A stretch of DNA of 64,000 nucleotides from Styela clava (taxonomy: Eukaryota > Chordata > Ascidiacea > Stolidobranchia > Styelidae). Both the position numbers and the translations under genes were made by a program. The notes under the pieces were generated by a model. The model had not been told where the DNA came from and did no database searches. It saw nothing but the letters and a program-made list of their open reading frames with translations. This document shows, in pieces, positions 11,874 through 33,118 of the stretch. The stretch is from assembly GCF_964204865.1 (NCBI RefSeq), contig NC_135250.1, positions 5,146,001-5,210,000 on the forward strand, given 5' to 3'. How positions within the stretch are numbered: position 1 is the stretch's first letter; every line of letters begins with the position of its first letter.

Positions 11874-12090
11874 AGTTTATCACTGCTAATATTGCTTTTA
11901 TTTTGTGAGAATAGTTGTGTGTTTTGCTTTGTTCCACCTTCATTAAACGCTATTATAGTATCCATACTGTTATTGAAAATGTTATTGATTTTGAATACTC
12001 TAAAGTCTAAATGAAACTGTTTTATACCAAGTTCATGTAAAGTACCAAATTTCGCGTTTCAAATTTGACTTGTATCACGTTTTTACTAAA

Positions 12091-12096
12091 AATAAA
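12091..12096 (+). promoter_or_regulatory. Candidate polyadenylation signal of the annexin gene
   Basis: AATAAA 218 bp after the stop codon, the first hexamer on this strand. Confidence 0.45.
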
Positions 12097-12556
12097 ATTA
12101 CAGAAAAAAATAGGAATTTTGAACATCAAAATTTAGGTTTAATACATTGAATAATAATTTGAGTTTAATACAAATCTTTTTCCCTTTTCTAATATCAATA
12201 ATTTTCAAATTTAATTATACCAAATATTCACGCCGTCTCAAATTTCTACTATTCTTCCGTTTAAAACTTGAAATATTTGACCCAAATTTCGCAATCTTAA
12301 TGTTCTATTGTGAAATTCGATTGTCATAAAGTGTGAGTAACTGAACTGCAATCTATTTTTTATTTTACGTATAAGCATGACGAGGTCGGCATTTTTAAAC
12401 TATCTTGTGATATAAGCTTTCTAATACGTTCGGATTGAATAATATTCTCCAAATTTGCATTTTAAAACAATAACAATGTGTCAGCAATATATTCGGAAGC
12501 AATAAATATATAGTATATTAAATACAATGGTTTATGGTTTTGGTGTATGATAATAA

Positions 12557-12775
12557 TAGGCGTTCATAAAGTCTTAAAACATTTTTAAATTGTAATGGGA
12601 ATTTATCGATACCACGACTTTTTAAAATTGCAAAGGGAATTTATCGATACCATGTATTGTTTTGGACCTCGCAAATGTATTAAATGAAGTAAAAAAAACT
12701 TAAAGCAATTCCTGATTAAAAAACAACAAACTTGATTAAGATATATTGAGAATTGACGTCATAACGAAATTGAAA
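12557..12775 (-). mobile_element. Degenerate mariner-like element (same family as 36.3 and 50.8 kb)
   Basis: Shares TGTATTAAATGAAGTAAAAA and GATTAAAAAACAACAA with the element at 50841-51038. A short block (GGGAATTTATCGATACCA) is duplicated inside, so it is decayed. Confidence 0.6.
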
Positions 12776-12889
12776 ACGGATCAGTATCTCTGACTTAGAT
12801 GACGTTGGGGCCATTGACCGACCAATCGCTTGAACCTATAGTAGATACCGGTAAGTTGTAAACCGCCACGATTTAGTGCAACGTTTTCC

Positions 12890-13097
12890 AACCGGGGAGA
12901 TGCATCAGGTTAGGGTTAGGCCATAATTTCATTCCGATTTTCCTTACTTTAGTTCCATCAAGAGTTTGTGGACAGTCTGTGTTATTCAAGTGAGTATACC
13001 CCCTGCCTATAGGCTTCAGTCCATTCACACATCTTGATGTAAAGTAGGCAAACAAAATTAGTTACCTCCATATTGGAACACATACTTCTGGGGCGGC
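12890..13097 (-). mobile_element. MITE-A copy, left end decayed
   Basis: Inverse orientation: CAGGTTAGGGTTAGGCC near the left, CTTCTGGGGCGGCG at the right. The terminal bases at the left are lost. Confidence 0.75.
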
Positions 13098-13932
13098 GAA
13101 TTTTGTCGTTCTCGGTAAGAAGTTTTGCTTTGTACTTGCTGTAGTATTACCATAGTATTCTTTTAGTCTTAAGCATTACTATAATATTTATTTATGCCCA
13201 CATTATAAACTACTTGAACTATACAAAAGCGGGAGTGCGACTTATACACAACACTGGGCACTGCGATGGGGGAATTTAACGACGAGGGTTGCGAACTACT
13301 GCTCAGCAGAATATACGACGATATAGGTAGAAATTCGCGTTCCCCTTTTTTCACCCTATCCGATTTCGAGTGGTATAATGAATCAAAATTCATAGTTTTA
13401 GCTCAAATTTAGCACTTCCATCAGGTTCTGTTTATATCACAGGAAATAACTTATTCCCCTACTAGTCAAAAAGTATTCCACACATAAATTTAATTTCGCA
13501 TCCATATAAATGTCAAGATAGCCATTTTCAAATCTAACAAATTATTTTATTTTTAATTAGTTTCACGCCCACACAAAAAATTGCCAGTTGACATTTGGAT
13601 TACCTGCATGTGAGGTGCTATCACGTTGACCAGGAAAATACGTTGTCACATATTGCACGAATAAGTAAAAAGTGGGGTAGCAACATAAAGCTTCGTTTCA
13701 TTGGAGCAATATGCTCTCATGCATTGCGCATCGCAAGAAGAATAAGCGACATGGAAGCCTACTATACGATGCAATGGAATGCAATATATGTTAGCAGATC
13801 GTTTTACAAGGTTTCAATTTTTGTAATGTCACATCAGTTGGTTGCGAAAGGTTCATTTAAAATCACTGTAGATGGTTATTCCAATATTGCACTGTAGTTA
13901 ATATACAAATAATTTTCAAATAAAAAAAATTC
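13098..13932. other. 3' flank of the kinase gene, no separate gene seen
   Basis: Probably includes the 3' untranslated region of the minus-strand kinase. A minus-strand AATAAA (plus TTTATT at 13546-13551) lies about 550 bp after its stop. A 100-codon plus frame (13595-13897) has no recognisable domain. Confidence 0.35.
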
Positions 13933-14042
13933 GGACATTCTGAAGTATGCGCACCAAGATGGCGCACAACCTGAACTCAGGTTGTGTACCAGGTTAGAGT
14001 CCAGGTTGTGCGACATCTTGGTGCGCATACTTCAGGAGTATC
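13933..14042 (+). mobile_element. MITE-C, 110 bp palindrome with perfect 8-bp target duplication
   Basis: Near-perfect fold-back: GAAGTATGCGCACCAAGATG at the left and its inverse at the right. Flanked by AAAAATTC on both sides (13925-13932, 14043-14050). Confidence 0.9.
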
Positions 14043-14104
14043 AAAAATTCATTAGTTCCACGGCTAGGACGTTCCAGATTTATATACGCTTTGCTATGTT
14101 CAGC

Positions 14105-24000
<9,896 letters not shown>

Positions 24001-25071
24001 GAATTTTACCTACGGTATTGTTAAAGAGTAAAGTGGATTAAATCATGATTACATCTCAATGCCTATATTGTCTCCATTTTTAAATCGATATTACCCTTTC
24101 AAATTTAGTAAAAAAAACTTTACAATCTTTTTATTTCCCCATTTTTCTGCAAAGACATTCGTGAGCTTCGTGAAAGCGGCTCGTGACCCAGCAGTTCTAG
24201 ACCAATGTTACATGAACGGTGTATACACAATAACACTAACTACTATAGCACATTGCACAAATTCCTAAACCAGGCAATGTTTATCTAGTTGAGCTACTGT
24301 CAAACGGGAACTAGTACTACTCTGTCATTTCAATTTTACCTGATCGGTTAAGCAAAGTTTGTCAAATAAAAACGTATTGTTGACAGAGTGTATATTCACT
24401 GCCGATCGTATACACCCAACAATATTTAATTTACAAATGAACGGTTCTGTTTGACGTCGCCGTGTGCACAACTTATTTATAGGCGTTACCTTACAGGCTA
24501 TTCTTCCGTTAGTATATTTTTCGTAAAATATATATTATATTTTAACGTATTAGATATATGCCAGCTTCGCTTTGCTAGGCAAAGGCAACAAACACTGAAT
24601 AGAAGCCATGTTTCTTACTGATTTCTGATTTCTTGCATGTGGACTTGGGTTGTGTCACGCTAGTTCAAATAGAACATAAGCATTGAGTTGTAAAATCTAC
24701 TCACATAATAAGATTAACGACCAGAAAACATGTGAGCTTGAGCTGAGCCCCAAATATTTTAACAACTTTTATTCCAAGATTTACGACCCAAATATAATTT
24801 GTCCGACAACATGTTGCGCAACATTAAAATGCGTTGCCTGTGACGCGCTGGCTGTGTTTTTACCATCACGGAACTGATAGTACTGTAGTATGCCATACTC
24901 TGGTTTGGTACCGGTGGCGTTAAACTTAGTTAGAAATAGACAAACTACAGAACTAGGAAAGCGATAGTATTTCATTTATATTTCCGTATTAGTTATTAGC
25001 TTATACATTCTTCCGTCCTGCAGTTAGTAGAGTAATTTCTGTATTACAGTAATAGACTCATTTATCTCAAT
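24001..25071. promoter_or_regulatory. Shared upstream region of two divergent genes
   Basis: The kinase (minus, start 24000) and the dehydrogenase (plus, start 25072) point away from each other, so both promoters should lie here. An AG after a pyrimidine-bearing tract (TTTCTGTATTACAG, about 25045) lies just upstream of the dehydrogenase ATG and could be a cis or spliced-leader acceptor. I see no clear core promoter motif. Confidence 0.4.
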
Positions 25072-28000
25072 ATGCCTGCTACAGTACACCGCGGAATGGT
25101 GAATAAAAATATTCACATGGATGGTAAAACAGTTTTAATTACTGGAGCAAACACTGGAATTGGTTTGGCAACTGCTATTGATATGGCCAATCGTAACGCC
25201 AGAGTTATTATGGCTTGTCGAGATATGGAAAAGGGAAATGCAGCAAAAGAAAAAGTAATAAATGTTTCAATAAATTTCAGAAACCTTTATGAAATAATAT
25301 CAGCATATGATCAACAATTTCCGTATCATAAAGAATTCAATAGTCATTACATTTATGTCTTTTTTTTTTTTCAAATGCAGAAATGGCTGAAGAAAAATTT
25401 GAACCATCTTGAATTGTAAAAATTAACCCTTAAAAGGATGTTCTTTTAAAATTATAGGCATCAAAGATTAAATTTCAGCTCAATACAACAATCACATTTA
25501 AATTAAAATTTATTCTCATTTTGATTTCCTTAATTAACACTGTAAAATAAATAAATGTATTTCTGCATTTGGACTTCAAAGTCATCGCTTGCAGAAACGC
25601 TCTAACGAATCTATTCTTCAAGGCCAGGATTCAGTGTGTTTCTTATTCCCTGTTTCATTTATTTCAGGTTATTCAAGAAACTGGTTCAAATGATGTTATT
25701 TTGAAAGAACTTGATCTTGCTTCATTTGAATCCATCAGAGAAATTGCCGCTGATATCAATGAAAATGAGCCGAAACTGCATGTTCTCATAAACAATGCAG
25801 GTTGGTAAAAACTGCATGTTAAATGCAGCACTGTGGGGTATGGGAAAATAAGGACTAAATGATTCGCACCGTTTTGTTAACCACTCTGACTCTTGTTTGT
25901 TTTTATCTCCTGCTACCAGATTCAGAAAAATTTTGACTATGACTTCAGTTAATTAGGATAAGATTTTCATATTTATCCCGGGGGAGAGAAAAGCCAATAG
26001 GACTGTTTAATCATATGTGGTACCACGTCCTCTTGTCCAGGTAACAGTTCATGTCGGATATGGGAGTCCAGCAATCCTCTCGCACATAATTTTTACCTGA
26101 TAGGATTCGAACCTGCGAACTCACGCAGGGTAATCGGAGTGAGTAGGTGAGCGTATTTCTAACGCTTGGAATGATGCGCCACACTGCCGAGCCTTGACTT
26201 TTAAATTACCTGTAGTACGGAGTTACAGTTTAAATTTCCCCTTGCTCTACAGCCTTGGGTACTTGTATGTTTAATTTTATAGCATTTTAGGAATTCTTAC
26301 CATTCTAATTTTCTAACACAGGTGTGATGATGTGCCCTCCGATGAAAACAAAAGATGGTTTTGAGATGCAGTTTGGTGTGAATCATCTTGGGCACTTTTT
26401 GCTGACTAATTTATTAGTCGAGTTATTAAAGGTGATTGTACTATTAATTATCTCATCAATATACAGTTATATAACCTCATTGCCTATTGAAACTAACCAG
26501 TACATTCAGTTTGAGTTCCTTCAAGAATACCCAGTAGGCTATTTAAACCTTGATGAAGAAAGCCAATAAGACAGTTTAATCATATGGAAAACCGAGGCCT
26601 CTACATGCTGTTACTAGACATGTGTCGATCGGTAAAATATTTGATTAGTCATTCCTTTCAGATGCATGGACATGATGCTAGAAGAAGTATTAAACTGTAC
26701 TTCGATTTAGTTATGATTTTATTTATGTTTTGTGTTTAATATTCAATGAATTCGATTCCACATACTAATTAAATTTTATGTTTTGGATTTTAATTTTGCT
26801 TTGCAAAAATATTTGAGATTTCGGTCTGCTTCGTTACTTTTTGTGCAATGAATTAATATGAAGTAGCTATTAATATGCATATCCATTTTTGAGTCAGTTT
26901 TGTTAATTACAGAAAAGTGCCCCAAGTCGTGTTGTCACAGTGTCATCAACTGCTCATTACAAAATGTACGGATGGGGAAAAATACATTGGGACGATCTTA
27001 ATTTTGAAAAGAAATATGACGCACAAAAAGCCTATGGACAGAGTAAATTGATGAATGTTCTGTTTTCAAGGGAACTTTCTAAACGTCTTCACGGTTAGTG
27101 AACAATGTAAAAAATTGTTGCATATGAATTTAGCGATACAATAAAGTGGAATAATGGATTTCCAAACGAGCCATTTTATCACTTGACTATAATAATTTAC
27201 TCTTTATCCGAACTATCTGAAATCGACTCAATATTCAAGAAAATTTTAGCTCCAGACCCCAACTCCTAGGAACCCAATTTTGACCGAAAAAAGTGTCACA
27301 TATATTGAGGATACTAGAAAAAATATAATTAAGATCACACAACTATACAACACATCTTAGATTTGATGCTATTTAAAATCTTATGTATGATTGACATATA
27401 TTAGGAACCGTTACTTTAGCAGCAAGGGTGGGTGAGAATTCAAATCTTGAGTCTGAGTTTGCCATGTTTTCACCAATGTCAGAGCCAAAGTCAAAATTTT
27501 TAAGTTTCCATGAGTCTGAATTTCAGGCTAGTAATGGTGGCTATGGAAGGTAAATTTTTGACTGAACAAATAAAGTTGAACTAGGCCAGGGGTGTGCAAC
27601 CTACAGGCCAAATGCGGCCTTGTGGAAAAATTGTGCATCCTGCAGAGAAGTGCCAACTTTGGATGATGTGTGGCCCGCAAAACGAGTTTTTAATTTAATT
27701 TGGTAATTCCATTTCCTTTGCGTTTCGAGGCCTATACCTGAGTACAATCCATTATCTATGCCTATGACTTGTGCAAGTAACGCATGTCACAAGATTAATA
27801 GCCAAAATTTTTATACCTGCAAGTACCAGAAAGTCTGTGTTAAATAAAGGTGCGGCCCATGGTTTTGCCCAGTTATTTGTATCTGGCCCTCCTGTATTAA
27901 ATGTTGCACACCCATGAACTAGGCATTTCCAAGATACAATTGAAGAAGGCTTTTAACCCCAAATTGTCTGTTGAGAATGTTCAGTCAACTTTTAAGTTTA

Positions 28001-28855
28001 GGCTTCGATTATCACAAGCAAAAATATAATATCCCAGCTCTGAAAAACATTTTTCACTACTGACTCCAGTGAATTAGTAAATACGACTCGAGCTGTCAAT
28101 AAAAACATCTTAAACCCTGTCTCCAGTCATCACAGCTGTTCTATACTTATCCTTATATTATTTCTACTAATTCAGGTACGGCAGTAACGACGTATGCACT
28201 AGAACCTGGAGTAGTTGACACTGAACTTGTTCGCCACTATGGAAAGAATGAGAATCCTTCTTTATGGGACAAACTTTTCAACTCACTAAATTATCTGCCA
28301 CTAAAGTTTCTATTTAGAACTCCTGAACAGGGTGCTCAGACACAGATATATTGTGCTGTCGCACATGAGTTGAACGAAGTTTCTGGGAAATATTATGCGT
28401 GAGTGTGAATTCATTATTCATAGTCCATGCTTCTGAAAACAAATAACTAACTAATCCCATACCCGACATGGAATGGTAACCGGACGAGAGGCCGTGGTTC
28501 GCTATATATGGTTAAGCCATGTTATCGACTTTCCTTCCCCCCGGGATAAATGTGTATATCCTATCCTTTCCTATATTCATACTAAAATATACAGTTTATA
28601 TTTGTTTATACCAATTCACAGCATGAAATTGCTACAATGCTATATTTCATTAAGCTAATGTAATGATTTTTTGGCAATTCACAAAAGTAAGTTATATAAA
28701 TTTCCTCTTTCAGTTCCTGCAAACAAACTGCTGAGTCATGGGATGCACAAAATGATGAATATGCAAAACGTCTCTGGAAAATAAGTGAAGAATTGACTGG
28801 TTTAGCAGAAGAGTCGAATAGCCCAAGCCATAAACTGTTATCTCAAAAATTTTGA
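25072..28855 (+). CDS. RDH-like short-chain dehydrogenase, 6 exons, 323 aa
   Basis: NAD(P)-dependent oxidoreductase of the retinol dehydrogenase 11-14 type; retinoid or lipid aldehyde substrates are known for the family. Exons: 25072-25254, 25668-25800, 26322-26431, 26913-27093, 28176-28398, 28714-28855; every junction keeps frame. Cofactor loop TGANTGIG at 24-31, ACRD at 48-51 (a basic residue after the second strand, typical of NADP preference), NNAG at 103-106, catalytic Ser154 in TVSST, and Tyr183/Lys187 in AYGQSK. After the core it has the EPGVVDTEL motif and a C-terminal region ending KLWEIS-like [12 protein letters not shown]. No N-terminal membrane anchor is visible in this model, unlike vertebrate RDH11, so it is closer to RDH13/14-like or has an unseen upstream exon. 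Introns hold a SINE, a SINE fragment and a hAT-like element. Confidence 0.93.
25965..26200 (-). mobile_element. tRNA-derived SINE with A and B boxes
   Basis: On the minus strand a B box GGTTCGAATCC (26113-26103) lies downstream of an A-box-like TGGCGCATCATTCCAAG (26181-26165). The SINE body follows: CATATCCGACATG, ACAAGAGGACGTGG, CATATGATTAAAC, CTCTCCCCCGGGATAAATAT. In dehydrogenase intron 2. Confidence 0.8.
26545..26625 (-). mobile_element. SINE fragment
   Basis: Body fragment in inverse orientation (AAGCCAATAAGACAGTTTAA, then CATATGGAAAACCGAGGCCT). In dehydrogenase intron 3. Confidence 0.6.
27587..27916 (+). mobile_element. hAT-like element, 330 bp, perfect 8-bp target duplication
   Basis: Ends CAGGGGTGTGCAACCT and ATGTTGCACACCCATG. 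Flanked by AACTAGGC on both sides (27579-27586, 27917-27924). In dehydrogenase intron 4. Same family as 17233 and 55757. Confidence 0.92.
28461..28570 (+). mobile_element. SINE fragment, 3' body
   Basis: CATACCCGACATGGAATGGT, ACGAGAGGCCGTGGTTCGC, CCCCCCGGGATAAATGTG and the terminal ATCCTATCC. In dehydrogenase intron 5. Confidence 0.7.
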
Positions 28856-29069
28856 TCAATTGTAGAGTGATTGTGAGGGCAATGCTTGAATACAATATGT
28901 TATATTAGTTCCTGATATTGTAATTTGTATATTTCAGTTCATTCCACCTGTTTCTAATTTCTTCATTCTATATTTTTTTTATCAGAGTGGATGTTTTCCC
29001 GACCTTTTACCCCAGAGAAATTTTTCCTATACTTCACCATTGCTCTTGATGATTGGCCAATGTTACTGA

Positions 29070-29075
29070 AATAAA
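29070..29075 (+). promoter_or_regulatory. Candidate polyadenylation signal of the dehydrogenase gene
   Basis: AATAAA 215 bp after the stop codon. Confidence 0.45.
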
Positions 29076-30217
29076 CAAGGAAGTCTATGATCAAGGAAAC
29101 ATCCACTATACAGAAAACTGTAGAAATTGATAACACAATCATACCCTAATTTGCGCTGTGCTATGTAATTGTCGCCTTGTTATAAAAATATGTTTCATTC
29201 TTATGTTATTACATTCAATTTCTTTAATATATTTCATAATAATTATGTACAAATTATAGCACTTACTATTACAATCATACATACTTTAATTTGCACTGTA
29301 ATTTTTTTATTAATTAATAAATATGCACAATTTTATGATGAATTGTTGTACATTGTGTTTTATATTGTCTTCAATCCTAACTTGGATGTTCATATGTAAT
29401 ATAATAAAATCGTTATTTACTGATTACTGTGTTCAACTTTTTTAACTTCAATTTTTGAGTTGAATTTATCAATGGTAAATTTACCCCCTGGGGATTAGTT
29501 TGAATTGCAATGGCCCATGGGCAGTGATGGGGTTCGAAATTTTAGGAAAGGGTTCGCACTAACCCTTTCAGAGCCCCACCGTTGCCCCGTGGGTAAATTT
29601 TGCAAGAAAGATATTCACTTTTTTACTTGCTACAAGAATTGGAAACTGGTCCTCTGTTGAGTAATATATACTATATGAGGTCTGTTTGTTACTATTTAAT
29701 AAAAAATCAGCATTGTTGTATGCTTTAATTATAATCAATTTAATTGTAATTAACTCAACACAATCAATTATAAGCGTCCAAAGCTCTGTCAAATCATTAT
29801 GGGTATTATGTAAAAGTAAAAAATTTGGTGAATTTTACTTTACTAGAGAATGAAAGCTATTATATGCTATTATGCATAAATTAAGCAATAAACAGAGTAA
29901 CAGAAATGTTGAATGATCATCATATGTTTTTTTTTTACATATCGTTCTGTAAAACGTAACTTTAGTGAAAACACTGTTTGCTTTATTATAATACTTGAGT
30001 GACAAAAAAAAGTTTCAGCTTCTAATTGTAAGCAAATTATTTGTATCAACTGTGCAAGTTCTGTTAAAAAATTTACAATATACATGTTTTTCTTATGGGT
30101 TTTTGGTGAGTGAAGTTATAGCTTTATTTTGAAGTACCATGTTTATCCACTGATTGTGTTTGTGTACTGTGCTACATATTAATAGAGACTGAATTATATA
30201 TACAAGATATTTTAGAA
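29076..30217. other. Intergenic A+T-rich stretch
   Basis: No supported gene. A small imperfect stem (29476-29592) with GTAAATTT near both ends could be a very short MITE, but I could not confirm it. Confidence 0.4.
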
Positions 30218-30530
30218 CAGTGCTTCTCAAACAGCAGGGCGCGCCCCACAAAAGGGCGTAGACAATTTTTTGAGAGGGCGTAAAGCTAATTAAAAATATT
30301 TATTAGATTGGATCTTGTCGGCCTTATTTTGGATATTAACACTTTTTATTGTTTAGAGATTGCGATTCCATCCACGTATTTGAAACTTGTTTTTTTATAA
30401 AGAAAACGTAATTTCGCCTTACTATCTGTTATTTGTAGCTTATTGTTAGCTAGTTATTTTTAAGCTGAGGCGTGAGACTTGACGAATTCTAAAAAAGAGG
30501 CACATGACTTAATAAGTTTGAGAACCACTG
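30218..30530 (+). mobile_element. hAT-like MITE, 313 bp, just upstream of DPH7
   Basis: Ends CAGTGCTTCTCAAAC and GTTTGAGAACCACTG are inverted repeats. Flanked by TTTTAGAA (30210-30217) and GTTTAGAA (30531-30538). It ends 156 bp before the DPH7 start codon. Confidence 0.9.
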
Positions 30531-30686
30531 GTTTAGAAGAACATTGAATTGCTAGATTTAAAATATGAATGTATTTGATTCATTTTAACATCTAATCACT
30601 GAATAACCGTTTTTTAAATCAATCCGAATGTACATATTAATAAAATGCTCGATTTGTTTTGCCAGGTGTGTGTATCTTTAAGTTAA

Positions 30687-31745
30687 ATGGCTGAAAAAGA
30701 TTCGAATAAAATTTATGCCAAGGAGGTTTATTGTGAAACATTGACTGAATGCCCAGACTCTGTGGAATGGTGTCCCTCCGATGGATACAAAAATATAGTA
30801 GCTTGCGGAACTTATCAACTTTTGAAGCAAGAGAAAGAAGGATTACCAGGTCATCTTATGAACCGTAAAGGCAGTATTGCATTGTTCTCTCAAAATGATT
30901 TGGGAATGAAAAAGTGCTTCAAAGTTGAAACAGATGCAATCTTAGACTTGAAATGGAATGGTAATTGTGTTGACGAGACAATGCTATGTGCAGCGGATGC
31001 CAAAGGCTTTGTAAAGTTGTATTCATTAGATAAAATTACAGAGTCTTGTAATGATGTAAAACTGACGGAGGTTGTTGCTTCTAAAGTTACAAATGAAGGC
31101 CTTCTTTTATCACTAGACTGGGGACTGGAAGCTAAAATATGCACTAGTGATTCAAATGGATGTTTGTCCATCATAGATTCATGCAATAATGAAGTAGTAA
31201 AGGAGTCTCAATGGAAAGCTCATGATTTTGAAGCTTGGATATGCGCTTATAATACATGGGACGGTAATGTAGTATATTCCGGCGGAGACGACTGTAAATT
31301 TTGTAGTTGGGACGTGAGAGATCCATCAAAATATATTTTCAAAAATTCAGCGCATCAAGCTGGTGTTTGTAGTATACAATGTAACTCCAAATCAGATCAC
31401 ATCCTCGCTACAGGTAGTTACGACGAATGCGTCAGGTTTTGGGATACGAGATGTATTCGACGCCAACCTATGTCTGAGATGTTTGTAGGCGGTGGTGTAT
31501 GGAGACTGAAATGGCATCCGTATGATTGTGATCGATTGCTAACTGCATGTATGTTTAATGGCTTCAAAGTTATTTCTTATGAAAATGGTTCTCCCAATAT
31601 AATAACTTCGTTTACTACGAATGATGGCTCTCTAGCATATGGAGTGGATTGGTCACAAGGAGACACAGAGAAAAATACCGATTACATTGCAGGATGCACT
31701 TTTTATGACTGCAAATTAGGATTGTGGAAATTGTCTGAGAGATGA
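30687..31745 (+). CDS. DPH7: DPH7, diphthine methyl ester hydrolase, WD-repeat protein, 352 aa
   Basis: Diphthamide synthesis on elongation factor 2: in the family it removes the methyl group from methylated diphthine before the final amidation. Single exon with one open frame. Family hallmarks in order: TADSVEWCP-like CPDSVEWCPSDG (near 22-33), ACGTYQL (39-45), LDLKWNGN, LSLDWG, then KAHDFEAWICAYNTWD, VVYSGGDD, HQAGVCSIQ, ILATGSYDE, GGVWRLKWHP and a final YGVDWS and CTFYDCKLGLW. These WD blades give one beta-propeller. At 352 aa it is shorter than the human protein, because the long insert before the last blade is absent. Neighbouring genes have 6-14 exons, so the lack of introns is odd and suggests intron loss or retroposition; no A-rich tail or flanking repeats prove the latter. 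Confidence 0.95.
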   Translation: MAEKDSNKIYAKEVYCETLTECPDSVEWCPSDGYKNIVACGTYQLLKQEKEGLPGHLMNRKGSIALFSQNDLGMKKCFKVETDAILDLKWNGNCVDETMLCAADAKGFVKLYSLDKITESCNDVKLTEVVASKVTNEGLLLSLDWGLEAKICTSDSNGCLSIIDSCNNEVVKESQWKAHDFEAWICAYNTWDGNVVYSGGDDCKFCSWDVRDPSKYIFKNSAHQAGVCSIQCNSKSDHILATGSYDECVRFWDTRCIRRQPMSEMFVGGGVWRLKWHPYDCDRLLTACMFNGFKVISYENGSPNIITSFTTNDGSLAYGVDWSQGDTEKNTDYIAGCTFYDCKLGLWKLSER

Positions 31746-32903
31746 AGAAACAACAAGAAGATGAAAAATGAGAGATTCTGTTAGTCGGGGAAAGAAAACC
31801 TTGGCAGAGATGGAGGAGAATCAATTTCAAAGGAGAGGAGATATGTTGTGCCAGTGATAGATTTTCAAAGATATGTGTTGCCACGGTCGTTAGAATGACG
31901 TCATTTCAGTCTGAAATTTGTCTGGATCAGGGTTTCTCCAACTGGCCACTCAAGCCCTAAAGAGGGCCACGAGCAAAGACTGTCACCGGCAGGCACCATT
32001 TGCAATGACCACATTAATTCTCATTTAGGTAAATTATATGTGATTTGTTTCATTATTTATTAAACGGGGTGAATAAACTACCTGATGGAAACCGGTAAAA
32101 ATGAAACGTGTTTTTGTTTTAGGAGCATATGGCCATGAAATGTTGAGAGCTTTTGGAAGTGGGTCATGGATTGTGGAAATTTGAGAATAATAGGTTAGGT
32201 GTGTCAGTCCCGTACAAACTAGATAGCAATTGATAGCAGCTCATGTTTTATCATAAAACAAGCCCACCCGCAAAAAAAGCCCCATTTAAACCATACAAGT
32301 GTGTGATAGAATAAGAAAATAAGGTGGTGGGCCTACGTATCAAACAAAAGCAGAGCAATATAAATACCTAAATAACCTTAAGTGATGATGTATAGTTCAC
32401 TAGCTGCACCCACACCAAAAATAAATTGTTTCGAGTGATGTCATTCTGCTTGTGTCATGACAAAGTTGGAAATGACTTACGTTATCATAAATTGTTGGAA
32501 CTCAGTTGCTTAGTGATTATAATCATCAAAACTTCAAGTAAGGCAAAAAACGGAGTGAGTGAAAAAGTTGCATCACGAAGGTTCACAATTGATAATCAAC
32601 AATCTTTTTCTATACCATTCCAGAACCCACCTATCTACACCGAAAGACCAAGTTTGTGTTAAATGCATTGTATTAATAGTATTGCTAACTCCAATACTTT
32701 ATAAACATTAAGAAGCTACATGCAAGCAGAGAAGAAAGAAACCAGCTTTCCATAAGGCAGCGAAGCATTTTTCCATTCAAAACAAGCAAATCACATGTAA
32801 TATTTGCATCAAGCAAATAATATTAGGTTATATCATATATAGAATGTGATAGGTGTTAGTTCAACTAACGGATACGCTACTTGAGTTTCTAGGTTCAATG
32901 TTG
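31746..32903. other. 3' flank of DPH7
   Basis: An AATAAA lies at 32072-32077. A segment near 31928-32170 begins CAGGGTTTCTCCAACTGGCC and ends in GTGGAAATTTGAGAATAAT, a likely worn hAT relic. No gene seen. Confidence 0.4.
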
Positions 32904-33110
32904 GGTACTCCCGTAGTGTATGTACCACTGTACCAGATTAGGGTTGGGCCATACTTTTATTCCAATTCGCCTTTTTTTAGTTCTATTACGAGTTCGGGAC
33001 TGTCAGTGTTAGCCAAGTGAATAGCCCTTTTGCCCATAGGTTTCAGTCCCTTTATACAACTTGATGTAAAGAAGTTACCTCCATATTGGTACACACACTT
33101 CTGGAGCGCC
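32904..33110 (-). mobile_element. MITE-A copy with 8-bp target duplication
   Basis: GGTACTCCCGTAGTGTATGT to CTTCTGGAGCGCC, flanked by CAATGTTG (32896-32903) and CAATATTG (33111-33118). Confidence 0.9.
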
Positions 33111-33118
33111 CAATATTG

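Noticed and set aside
13595-13897. 100-codon open frame downstream of the kinase gene
   Set aside because: No domain, no splice context, and it lies antisense in the probable 3' untranslated region of the kinase.
26103-26181. Functional tRNA gene
   Set aside because: A and B boxes are present, but no cloverleaf can be folded around them and the body continues as a SINE.
29476-29592. Very short MITE with GTAAATTT flanks
   Set aside because: The stem is imperfect and no second copy was found in the window.
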